Origin: Bacteroidales bacterium
Lineage (GTDB): Bacteria; Bacteroidota; Bacteroidia; Bacteroidales; GWF2-38-335
Direction of reading: 5' to 3'
Assembly (NCBI GenBank): GCA_016936815.1
Contig: JAFGXD010000009.1
Span: 1-54,501, forward strand
DNA: 54,501 nt
This document shows positions 36,915-44,716 of the stretch, piece by piece; position 1 is the stretch's first letter; every line of letters begins with the position of its first letter. Position numbers and translations under genes: made by a program. The notes under the pieces are model-generated. The model was not told the origin of the DNA and did not search any database. It saw nothing but the letters and a program-made list of their open reading frames with translations.

Positions 36915-39746
36915 ATGGAAATTTTCTTGAAAAAATTAGCAGAATATACTTATTCAAATTATGCGAATAATCTAAGCAATGTTTGTCTTATTTTTCCCAA
37001 CAGAAGAGCTGGTTTATTCTTTAACAAATATCTTGCAGAGCTTATTTCAAAACCGGTGTTTGCTCCCGAGGCAATTACAATTAACGATTTAATGCATCAA
37101 CTATCTGATTATGAACAAGCAGACGAATTATTCCTAATCAATCAACTTTTTAAAATATACTCAACTAAAACCGGCAGCAACGAAAGCTTAGACGATTTTT
37201 TTAATTGGGGGGAAATGCTTTTAGCCGACTTTAGCGATATAGACAAATATTTAGTAGATGCCGGACAGATTTTCCAAAACCTGAAATCGGTTAAAGATTT
37301 CGAAAAACAATTCGATTTTCTAAGCTCCGAACAAATTGAATTAATTAAGACCTTTTGGGAAAGCTTTTCAATAGAAAAATACGGAAATGCCCAAAATTAC
37401 TTTATTAGCTTGTGGGAAGTTCTCTTCGATATTTATTCAGAATTTAGAAAAGTTCTTGCAGAAAAATTGCTAGGATATGAAGGCATGATTTACAGAAATG
37501 TGGCAGAAAAAAACCTTAATCTTAACCAAGAACTAAAAGAAAAAATATTTCTTATTGCTGGTTTTAACGCAATTAATTCATGTGAAGAAAGATTATTCCT
37601 TAGCCTTAAGAAAGACTTTAATGCAAAATTCTTCTGGGATTACGACAGTTGGTTTATGAAAGATAATTTTCATGAAGCCGGTTATTTTATGAGAAAAAAT
37701 TTAAAATTATTTCCGGAAACCGACATAGGAATTGAGAAATCATATTTCGAGTCTTATTCAAAGAACATAAATGTTATTTCCAGTCCTAATAACATCTCTC
37801 AGGCTACTGCTCTTTCCGATTTACTTTCAGAAATTCCCATAAATGAAACCGAACAAACTGCTGTAGTTTTGTGCGATGAACACCTTTTGCTTCCGGCTAT
37901 TTCTAATATACCCAAAAAACTGGATTTTTTTAATGTTACAATGGGTTTTCCGGCTTCCCAAACATCAATTGCCTTACTAATTGATTCTCTAATAAAATTG
38001 CAAAAAAACTTTAGAGAAAAAAGCGGGTTTTACTACAAAGATGTTATTTCAATAATAAACCACCCATACACATCATTATTTTCTAATTATTCTTTTCAAG
38101 ATGCTGAAAAAGAAAGCGTTATAGAAAAGAGGTTGTATTTTTCTCAAGATTACTTTAATAATCACCCATTTTTTGAAAAAATAAATGAAAGTAAAAATGC
38201 AGAAAGTATTTCAAATTACTTCACTAAGTTATTGAAGGAACTTATTTTACGTTTACCTAACATAAATATTGCAAGCAAAATTGAGAGAGAATTTGTATTT
38301 TCTTTTTACACACAATTTAACAGGCTTAACGAATTAATAATAGAAAACAAAAGCGATTTTGAAATATCAGATAAAATTTATCTTAAATTATTGAGCAAAA
38401 TAACACGCAAATTAAGAGTACCTTTCTCGGGAGAACCATTAAAAGGAATGCAGCTAATGGGGATTTTAGAAACAAGGCTACTTGACTTTAAAAATGTAAT
38501 AATTCTTTCGGTAAACGAAGGTACAATGCCGGTTACAGGATCCTATCACTCTTTTATTCCTTACAGCCTTAGAAAAGCTTTTGGAATGCCGGCTATTGAA
38601 GAAATGGATGCTATTTACGCTTATTATTTCTACCGTTTTATTCAAAGAGCCGAAAATATTACCCTCTTTTATTCAAATGGCAGCGATGGTAAAAATAAAG
38701 CCGAAATGAGCCGTTATCTTTACCAATTAATATACGATTCGCCCCAAAAAATTAATATCAAAAACTCGGTCTATAATCTTAAAGGCAATAAAACAAGTGA
38801 AATTTGTATTGAAAAAACTCCCGAAATTTACAATAAAATAAGCAAATACCTTGCTGGCTCGGAGAATCAGAAAGTATTTTCTCCCTCGGGATTAAATACA
38901 TATTTAGATTGCAGATTAAAATTTTATTTCAGATATATTGCAGGTATTAAAGAAAAGCAAGAACCGGCAGAAGAAGTTGATTTTGCCGAATTTGGAAGTA
39001 TTCTTCATGATACTATGAAAGAATTGTACAGCCCATTTTTGAACAAAACAACCAATGCAGAATTATTAAAAAATCTTCTTTTAGACAAGGACTTAATAAA
39101 CAATACAATTATTTCCTCGTTGAATTATATTTTCCTAAACCCGGGAAAACGTGAAATTACCGAACTTTCGTCGAGAAACAAACTAATTGTCTCGGTTCTT
39201 AAAAAGTATATTAGTAAAATTATTGAACTGGACATTAAACTTTGTCCTTTTGAAATCAAAGGTGTTGAAAAGCCCTATCAAAAACACTTGCAAACCAAAA
39301 CAAAAGTTATTATTGGTGGAACAATCGACAGAATAGACCAGAAAGCGTCAGTAACAAGAGTAATTGACTATAAAACAGGTGGTGATGCAAATACCTTTCC
39401 GGACATTGAATCGTTATTTGCTAGGGAAGAAAAGAGAAATAAGGCTGTTTTTCAGACCTTTTTATATGCTGAAATGGTTTTGGAAAATGAAAAAACAGAT
39501 TTTTTGCAACCGGCTATATTTAGAGTGAAAGATGTATATTCAGAAAATTTTTCTAACTTCATACAAATTGGCTCAAATAAACAGAAAACAGAAATTTCTG
39601 ATTATAAACCTTATAGAGAAAGTTTTATACAAAAATTAGATGAATTAATTGATGAAATTTTTGATACTGAAATACCCTTTGACCAAGTTTCAATGGAAAT
39701 GGATATATGTAAATACTGTCCCTACAAGACAATTTGCGGCAGGTAA
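36915..39746 (+). CDS. AddB-like PD-(D/E)XK nuclease with Fe-S cysteines
   Basis: A protein of 943 residues. The N-terminus (VCLIFPNRRAGLFFNKYLAELI) and the middle are typical of the AddB subunit's inactive helicase domain in Bacteroidota. The nuclease domain near the C-terminus has FGSILHDTMKELY, then VIDYKTGGDANTFPD with the catalytic Asp and Lys. One Cys in TYLDCRLKFYFRY together with three in DICKYCPYKTICGR at the very end match the [4Fe-4S] ligands of AddB. With AddA it would process double-strand DNA ends for recombination; addA is not in the window. It converges on hypB with the two stop codons touching, so transcription probably overlaps there. Confidence 0.85.
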   Translation: MEIFLKKLAEYTYSNYANNLSNVCLIFPNRRAGLFFNKYLAELISKPVFAPEAITINDLMHQLSDYEQADELFLINQLFKIYSTKTGSNESLDDFFNWGEMLLADFSDIDKYLVDAGQIFQNLKSVKDFEKQFDFLSSEQIELIKTFWESFSIEKYGNAQNYFISLWEVLFDIYSEFRKVLAEKLLGYEGMIYRNVAEKNLNLNQELKEKIFLIAGFNAINSCEERLFLSLKKDFNAKFFWDYDSWFMKDNFHEAGYFMRKNLKLFPETDIGIEKSYFESYSKNINVISSPNNISQATALSDLLSEIPINETEQTAVVLCDEHLLLPAISNIPKKLDFFNVTMGFPASQTSIALLIDSLIKLQKNFREKSGFYYKDVISIINHPYTSLFSNYSFQDAEKESVIEKRLYFSQDYFNNHPFFEKINESKNAESISNYFTKLLKELILRLPNINIASKIEREFVFSFYTQFNRLNELIIENKSDFEISDKIYLKLLSKITRKLRVPFSGEPLKGMQLMGILETRLLDFKNVIILSVNEGTMPVTGSYHSFIPYSLRKAFGMPAIEEMDAIYAYYFYRFIQRAENITLFYSNGSDGKNKAEMSRYLYQLIYDSPQKINIKNSVYNLKGNKTSEICIEKTPEIYNKISKYLAGSENQKVFSPSGLNTYLDCRLKFYFRYIAGIKEKQEPAEEVDFAEFGSILHDTMKELYSPFLNKTTNAELLKNLLLDKDLINNTIISSLNYIFLNPGKREITELSSRNKLIVSVLKKYISKIIELDIKLCPFEIKGVEKPYQKHLQTKTKVIIGGTIDRIDQKASVTRVIDYKTGGDANTFPDIESLFAREEKRNKAVFQTFLYAEMVLENEKTDFLQPAIFRVKDVYSENFSNFIQIGSNKQKTEISDYKPYRESFIQKLDELIDEIFDTEIPFDQVSMEMDICKYCPYKTICGR

Positions 39747-40664
39747 TTACTTGTTGTTTTTCAACCAATTATACCATTTATCAATACCCTCACCTGTTTT
39801 CGCAGAAACTTCAAAAAATTCAAGATGATGGTTTACCTTCATAGCATATTCCTTACATTTTTCTATGTCAAAATCCAAATATGGAAGCAAATCTATCTTG
39901 TTAATAACACAAATATCGGCAGTTTCGAACATTGTGGGGTACTTAATTGGCTTGTCTTCACCTTCGGTAGTGCTAATAATTACAACCCTTTTAGATTCTC
40001 CAAGGTCGAACATAGCTGGACAAACAAGATTTCCAACATTTTCAATAAAAAGAACTGAATTTTCTTTTACCTCAAGTTGCTTTACGGCTGTGTTAATCAT
40101 TTCAGCATCGAGATGACAACCATTTCCGGTGTTTACTTGAATTACGGGAGCTCCGGCTTTTTCTATTCTATCGGCATCATTCATTGTCTGCTGATCGCCT
40201 TCTATTACAAAACAATTCAAATCTTTACCAATTTCCTTAATTGTTTTTTCTAAAAGACTAGTCTTTCCGGAACCGGGAGAGCTAACCATATTTATTGCAA
40301 AAACATTCTTTGCCTCAAAAAATCCCCTGTTTCTTTCTGCCAACAAATCGTTTTTAGAAAGAATATTTCTACTTAATTCTATTTCTCTTTCACTAATACT
40401 GTCGTGTGAATGTGAATGAGAGTGCCCATGTTGGTGCGCATGAGCATCGTCGGCATGATGATGGTCGTGGTCGTGACTATGATGATGATGCTCGTTTTCG
40501 TGAGCATGGCCATGTTGGTGAGAATGAGTGTGATCGTGAGAATGTTGAGATCCATCGTGATCATGAGAATGATTGTGAGAATGATTGTGTTCGTGTTCGT
40601 GAACATCTCCGGGTTTTCTGAAAGTTACCGGTTTATCGCTGTCGCATCCGCAAGTTCCGCACAT
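39747..40664 (-). CDS. hypB: Hydrogenase/urease nickel incorporation GTPase HypB, histidine-rich form
   Basis: A protein of 305 residues. The N-terminus has CGTCGC (residues 2-7), the high-affinity nickel site known from E. coli HypB. A segment with 32 His residues between 22 and 87 would store nickel. The GTPase domain has the P-loop SSPGSGKTSLL (near 128-138), the metal-binding region IQVNTGNGCHLDAEMI and the base motif NKID. It delivers nickel to [NiFe]-hydrogenase together with HypA. No other hyp gene or hydrogenase gene is in the window. On the minus strand upstream, CAAAAGTA at 40684-40691 reads TACTTTTG, a full -7 match, 19 bp before the start codon. No good -33 box is seen. Confidence 0.95.
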   Translation of the reverse strand: MCGTCGCDSDKPVTFRKPGDVHEHEHNHSHNHSHDHDGSQHSHDHTHSHQHGHAHENEHHHHSHDHDHHHADDAHAHQHGHSHSHSHDSISEREIELSRNILSKNDLLAERNRGFFEAKNVFAINMVSSPGSGKTSLLEKTIKEIGKDLNCFVIEGDQQTMNDADRIEKAGAPVIQVNTGNGCHLDAEMINTAVKQLEVKENSVLFIENVGNLVCPAMFDLGESKRVVIISTTEGEDKPIKYPTMFETADICVINKIDLLPYLDFDIEKCKEYAMKVNHHLEFFEVSAKTGEGIDKWYNWLKNNK

Positions 40665-40748
40665 AATTTTAAGTTTTTATTTGCAAAAGTAAGAATAAAT
40701 TGAATTTGTATTTTGTTAGAATGAATATTATTTGAATTATTAAACATT

Positions 40749-41405
40749 TTACACAAAAAGGCAATCGTTTAGTTTTTCTTTGTTAATAACCTCAATCCTG
40801 CCTCTGTTGTATTTCACTAAACCCTCTGCCTCCATTTCCCCAAAAGTTCTTGCCAACGAAGGTCTTGCAACAGCCAACAAATCGGCAAATTCCTGCTGCG
40901 ATTTAATTAGGCCGCCCGGATTTTCCTTAAGTAAATAATATGCTATTTTCTGTTTTAAATTCTTAAAAGACAACATTTTAACCTTATCGGACAAAAACTG
41001 TCCCCTACCCGATAAAATATTCAAATAATTTAGAAGTATTGTTGAATTTCTCTGCATTAATCGAAGAACCTCTTCTCTTGGAATAAACAGAATTCTTGTA
41101 AATTCGTTGGCAATAACTGTAACTGGACAGAGATTCATTTCACCAAACAAAAATGCCGGAGCAATGGGTCTTGGAGCCATAATGTCTTCAATTTTTATTG
41201 AATTACCTGAAAAATCAAGCATTTCTCCTCTAACCTCCCCTTCTAAAAGAATCATTAAATTATTGCATCTTTCTCCGGAACTTATAACAATTAAATCTTT
41301 TTCGTAAGTTTTAATTTTATAATGCAAATCCTCAAATAAGAGTTTAAGTAACTCTGAATCAATTCCTTTAAGTACAGGACAACGAGAAACAATTTCAAAA
41401 TTCAT
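40749..41405 (-). CDS. Crp/Fnr family transcriptional regulator
   Basis: A protein of about 218 residues. The N-terminal cyclic-nucleotide-like sensor domain runs from about residue 5 to 120 (VISSGERCNNLMILLEGEVRGEML). A long dimer helix is followed by a helix-turn-helix near 165-195 (KSQQEFADLLAVARPSLARTFGEMEAEGLVKY). The gene is divergent from a ferredoxin and hcp, the gene order seen for HcpR-type regulators that respond to nitric oxide. No cysteines for an FNR-type Fe-S cluster are arranged in the sensor part. An ATG twelve codons upstream (41441) would put the start inside the palindromic operator, so the ATG at 41405 (MNFEIVSRCPVL) is preferred. Confidence 0.88.
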   Translation of the reverse strand: MNFEIVSRCPVLKGIDSELLKLLFEDLHYKIKTYEKDLIVISSGERCNNLMILLEGEVRGEMLDFSGNSIKIEDIMAPRPIAPAFLFGEMNLCPVTVIANEFTRILFIPREEVLRLMQRNSTILLNYLNILSGRGQFLSDKVKMLSFKNLKQKIAYYLLKENPGGLIKSQQEFADLLAVARPSLARTFGEMEAEGLVKYNRGRIEVINKEKLNDCLFV

Positions 41406-41409
41406 ACAA

Positions 41410-41417
41410 CAAAAATA
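41410..41417 (-). promoter_or_regulatory. Candidate -7 box of the Crp/Fnr regulator gene
   Basis: On the minus strand the sequence reads TATTTTTG, a full match, and ends 4 bp before the ATG at 41405, so the message may lack a leader. A possible TTTG lies 21 bp upstream within the palindrome. Confidence 0.4.
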
Positions 41418-41432
41418 CAAAAAATATATCAA

Positions 41433-41450
41433 TTGTAACAAAGGTTACAA
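41433..41450. promoter_or_regulatory. 18-bp palindromic operator between the divergent regulator and ferredoxin genes
   Basis: TTGTAAC (41433-41439) and GTTACAA (41444-41450) are perfect inverted half-sites with a 4-bp gap, the 7-4-7 layout of Crp/Fnr family operators. The plus-strand -7 box TAATTTTG starts 20 bp after it, which puts the palindrome over the -33 region, near -41 from the likely start, the class II activator position. It also covers the upstream part of the regulator's own promoter. Confidence 0.7.
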
Positions 41451-41470
41451 ATTAAAGCATTCTAGTACCG

Positions 41471-41478
41471 TAATTTTG
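41471..41478 (+). promoter_or_regulatory. -7 box of the ferredoxin gene
   Basis: TAATTTTG is a full match to TAnnTTTG. The -33 position has no TTTG and is filled by the palindrome, as expected of an activator-dependent promoter. The likely start near 41482 leaves about 18 nt of leader. Confidence 0.5.
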
Positions 41479-41500
41479 TAATGAATTAAAACTTGAAATT

Positions 41501-42361
41501 ATGGAACGCGACATAGTAAAAATAAACGAAGACCTTTGCGACGGATGCGGGCTTTGCATTCCGAACTGCCACGAAGGCGCATTGCAAATTATTGACAATA
41601 AGGCTGTTTTGGTAAGCGACTTAATGTGCGATGGACTTGGCGCATGCATTGGTCACTGTCCCCAAGGTGCAATTACAATAGAAAAACGTGAGGCACAACC
41701 TTATAACGAAGTTGAAGTAATAAAGGAAATGGTAAAAAAGGGGGAAAACACCGTAATTGCCCACTTAATTCATCTAAAAGAACATAATGAAATTGGACTT
41801 TTTCAACAAGGTATTGAATATCTGGAACAAAACAGAGCTAAACTTCCATTTAATTTAGACGAGGTTAAAGTTGAAGTTCATAATAGTTCTTCTTCTCACT
41901 CATGCGGGGGAGCTTGTCCGGGGTCAGCCGAAAAGGTTTTTAATGTATCAAAACTTAGTGAAGTATCAGCAGATGTACCTTCCCAATTAACTCATTGGCC
42001 GGTTCAACTGCATTTGGCAAATCCGGCATCGGGATTTTTCAAGAACTCAGACGTTGTTATTGCTGCAGATTGTTCAGCATTTACTTACGGAAATTTTCAT
42101 GAAAAATTTATTAAAGGAAAATCATTAGTAATTGCCTGCCCAAAATTAGATTCAGGTCTGGAGATTTACATTAGCAAAATAACACGTTTAATCGACGAAG
42201 CTTTGGTAAACACTATTACAGTTGTAATTATGGAAGTTCCTTGTTGCGGAGGTCTGCTTCAAATAGTTAAAAATGCAGCTTCCCAAGCCTCTCGTAAAGT
42301 GCCAATAAAACTTGTTGTAATTGGAATTCAGGGCGAAATTGTTGAAGAAACATGGGTGTAA
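41501..42361 (+). CDS. 4Fe-4S ferredoxin-domain protein, likely Hcp electron donor
   Basis: A protein of 286 residues. The first 65 residues hold two [4Fe-4S] motifs (CDGCGLCIPNC and CDGLGACIGHC). A linker (about 70-125) and a Cys-containing segment SCGGACPGS (about 133-141) follow. The last 130 residues form a second domain with further Cys residues: VVIAADCSAF, LVIACPKLD and VPCCGGLLQ. Similar proteins are found beside hcp and are thought to pass electrons to it. The C-terminal domain has no known activity to my knowledge. The gene is divergent from a Crp/Fnr regulator and the hcp gene follows 191 bp later, so both may be under the same activator. Confidence 0.87.
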   Translation: MERDIVKINEDLCDGCGLCIPNCHEGALQIIDNKAVLVSDLMCDGLGACIGHCPQGAITIEKREAQPYNEVEVIKEMVKKGENTVIAHLIHLKEHNEIGLFQQGIEYLEQNRAKLPFNLDEVKVEVHNSSSSHSCGGACPGSAEKVFNVSKLSEVSADVPSQLTHWPVQLHLANPASGFFKNSDVVIAADCSAFTYGNFHEKFIKGKSLVIACPKLDSGLEIYISKITRLIDEALVNTITVVIMEVPCCGGLLQIVKNAASQASRKVPIKLVVIGIQGEIVEETWV

Positions 42362-42552
42362 GTCGGAAGGTCTTGAAGTCTACCTAATCCCGTCCCTGAA
42401 AGGGTCATTCAATTCAACCCATTGGCAAAGCCATGGGAATGAGAACAACAACACAAGGTCGAAAGTTCTTAGTCTTGATGATTCATTTTGCTAAACAACA
42501 AAAAAAATATCACAATATCCTAATATTAAAATAAACTAAAAATAAAAAAATC
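42361..42552. other. Region with two hairpins between the ferredoxin gene and hcp
   Basis: The first half is richer in G and C than its surroundings. CCCT (42394-42397) and AGGG (42401-42404) form a small stem with a GAA loop. CCCA-T-TGGC (42418-42426) and GCCATGGG (42430-42437) form an 8-bp stem with one bulged T, closed by outer TCATT/AATGA. No T run follows. The second half is A-rich and leads to hcp. No gene and no copy of the palindrome TTGTAAC was found here. Confidence 0.5.
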
Positions 42553-44196
42553 ATGAGTATGTTTTGTTATCAGTGCCAAGAAACGGCAAAAGGAACCGGT
42601 TGCACAATAGCCGGTGTGTGTGGAAAAAAAGATGATGTTGCTAATATGCAAGATCTATTAATTTACGTAACAAGAGGAATTTCAGTTTACGCAAACTTAG
42701 CCCGCAAAAATGATATTGTGCCCGAAAACGCAGATAAATTTGTTTTCGATGCTTTGTTTACAACAATTACCAACGCCAACTTCGACAAAGAAGCAATTGT
42801 TGCAAAAATTAAAAAAGCATTTACAGTTCGAGAAGAAGCCAAAAACCTGCTTATTAGCCGTGGCGTTGAATTACCGGCAAAACTTCATTCATCTGCAACA
42901 TGGGTTGGTCAAGAAGATGAGTTTGAAAGAAAATCGCAACTTGTAGGTGTACTTTCAATAGAAAATGAAGACATTCGTTCACTTAAGGAACTTCTAACAT
43001 ACGGATTAAAGGGAATGGCAGCTTATGCAGAACATGCTTTTAATTTGGGTTATACAGATTATTCAGTTTTTGAATTTATGCACAGAGGTTTAGCTGCAAC
43101 TACAGAAGATAAATCTGTTGATGAATTGGTTGGATTGGTTCTTGAATGCGGAAAATTCGGTGTAAGCGTTATGGCACTATTAGACAAAGCCAATACGGAG
43201 TCTTATGGAAGTCCCGAAATAACTTCGGTAAACATTGGAGTTAGAAATAATCCTGCAATTCTTATCAGCGGTCACGATTTAAAAGATATGGAGGCCCTTT
43301 TGGAACAAACCAAAGGAACAGGCGTTGATGTTTACACACATAGCGAAATGCTTCCTGCTCATTATTATCCTGCTTTTAAAAAATATGAACATTTCTACGG
43401 AAACTACGGTAACGCATGGTGGAAACAAAAAGAAGAATTTGAAACCTTTAACGGACCTATTCTATTTACGACAAACTGTATAGTTCCCCCATCAAAAAAT
43501 GCCGGATATGCCGACAGAATTTACACAACAGGAGCATCAGGACTACCCGGAGCAAAACACATTAACCCCGATGCAAACGGTAAAAAAGATTTCTCTGAAA
43601 TAATAGAACATGCCAAAAAATGCTCTGCTCCAACAGAAATAGAAACCGGAGCAATAGTAGGCGGATTTGCTCATAATCAGGTTCTTGCCTTAGCCGACAA
43701 AGTTGTTGATGCAGTAAAATCTGGAGTTATTAAGAAATTCTTTGTTATGGCAGGTTGCGATGGAAGAATGAAAGACAGAGATTATTATACTGAATTTGCC
43801 GACCAATTACCAAAAGACACTGTAATTCTTACAGCAGGATGCGCAAAATACCGTTACAATAAACTTGAACTTGGCGATATTGGAGGAATTCCAAGAGTTC
43901 TGGATGCAGGTCAGTGTAACGACAGCTACTCCCTTGCAGTTATTGCCCTAAAACTTAAGGAAGTATTTGAGTTAAACGACATTAACGAACTGCCAATTGC
44001 ATACAATATTGCATGGTACGAGCAGAAAGCCGTGATTGTATTGCTTGCACTACTTTCTTTAGGAGTTAAGAACATACATTTAGGACCAACATTACCGGCA
44101 TTCCTATCACCAAACGTAGCCAATGTTTTGGTAGAGAATTTCGGAATTGCAGGAATTTCTGAAGTAGAAAAAGATATTGCAATGTTTATGGCATAA
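42553..44196 (+). CDS. hcp: Hydroxylamine reductase (hybrid cluster protein), class I
   Basis: A protein of 547 residues. The N-terminal iron-sulfur ligands are Cys5, Cys8, Cys17 and Cys23 (C-x2-C-x8-C-x5-C), the spacing of class I Hcp with a [4Fe-4S] cluster, as in strict anaerobes. The hybrid cluster ligands are in their conserved places: [69 protein letters not shown] and YEQK. Known Hcp proteins reduce nitric oxide or hydroxylamine and take part in protein S-nitrosylation. Its place after a ferredoxin and a divergent Crp/Fnr regulator supports a nitrosative-stress role. The upstream gap is 191 bp, so it may also have its own promoter. Confidence 0.97.
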   Translation: MSMFCYQCQETAKGTGCTIAGVCGKKDDVANMQDLLIYVTRGISVYANLARKNDIVPENADKFVFDALFTTITNANFDKEAIVAKIKKAFTVREEAKNLLISRGVELPAKLHSSATWVGQEDEFERKSQLVGVLSIENEDIRSLKELLTYGLKGMAAYAEHAFNLGYTDYSVFEFMHRGLAATTEDKSVDELVGLVLECGKFGVSVMALLDKANTESYGSPEITSVNIGVRNNPAILISGHDLKDMEALLEQTKGTGVDVYTHSEMLPAHYYPAFKKYEHFYGNYGNAWWKQKEEFETFNGPILFTTNCIVPPSKNAGYADRIYTTGASGLPGAKHINPDANGKKDFSEIIEHAKKCSAPTEIETGAIVGGFAHNQVLALADKVVDAVKSGVIKKFFVMAGCDGRMKDRDYYTEFADQLPKDTVILTAGCAKYRYNKLELGDIGGIPRVLDAGQCNDSYSLAVIALKLKEVFELNDINELPIAYNIAWYEQKAVIVLLALLSLGVKNIHLGPTLPAFLSPNVANVLVENFGIAGISEVEKDIAMFMA

Positions 44197-44206
44197 AATA
44201 ATATTG

Positions 44207-44248
44207 TTTGATGGTAGAGACGCAATGCATTGCGTCTCTATTATCAAA
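44207..44248. repeat. 42-bp near-perfect inverted repeat between hcp and the cupin gene
   Basis: TAGAGACGCAATG (44215-44227) and its exact complement form a 26-bp perfect palindrome (44215-44240). Outside this, two G-T pairs and TTTGAT/ATCAAA extend the arms to 21 bp each. It could end transcription after hcp, but no T run follows. Its sequence is of the kind dispersed through some bacterial genomes as mobile palindromes. Confidence 0.8.
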
Positions 44249-44268
44249 CTATCCCAAAAATTAAAAAA

Positions 44269-44682
44269 ATGAAACCAACAACAATCCTACTAATAATCCT
44301 ACTTGGATTAAACGCTATTTCGCAAACAAATACAGAAACAAAAATGAAAATAATAGAAGTGAAAGATGTAGAAACAAAGCAAACCCCACATAATGTAGAT
44401 GTTCGGGTGCTTTATGACAAAGAATCGGCACAGGCCGTACATATTGAGCTAAAACCGGGCGAGAGTTTAAAACCACATATTACACCGGTAGATGTTTTCT
44501 TTTATGTACTGGAAGGAACTCCGAGCATAATGGTTGGTGAAGAAACAATTGAGGTAAAAAAAGACCAGTTAATTGAAAGTCCTAAAGACATAAAGCACTG
44601 TATTTACAATTATTCGAAGGAAACCGCCAGAATTTTAGTAATAAAAGCACCTAAACCAACAAGTTCAGCTAGGATTTTGTAA
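44269..44682 (+). CDS. Secreted cupin-domain protein
   Basis: A protein of about 137 residues. The first 19 residues look like a signal peptide (TTILLIILLGLNAISQ). The cupin fold covers about residues 45-130 (AVHIELKPGESLKPHITPVDVFFYVLEGTPSIMVGEETIEV). One His and nearby acidic residues could bind a metal, but the classical set G-x5-H-x-H-x3-4-E is incomplete: His is present once in KPHI. A second ATG at 44344 (MKIIEV) would give a cytoplasmic cupin without signal peptide. A longer reading from 44230 runs into the palindrome and is not supported. It lies 72 bp after hcp on the same strand. Confidence 0.8.
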   Translation: MKPTTILLIILLGLNAISQTNTETKMKIIEVKDVETKQTPHNVDVRVLYDKESAQAVHIELKPGESLKPHITPVDVFFYVLEGTPSIMVGEETIEVKKDQLIESPKDIKHCIYNYSKETARILVIKAPKPTSSARIL

Positions 44683-44716
44683 GTAATCTCAAACACAGGA
44701 ATTAGAGAATAATAAT

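Noticed and set aside
40379-40703. Reading frames on both strands over the His-rich part of hypB
   Set aside because: They follow from the repeated CAT/CAC codons of hypB; their products are low-complexity shadows.
39747-44682. HypB, ferredoxin and Hcp as one hydrogenase operon
   Set aside because: hypB lies on the opposite strand, apart from the ferredoxin and hcp genes, and no hydrogenase is present. The ferredoxin and Hcp genes fit a nitrosative-stress locus.
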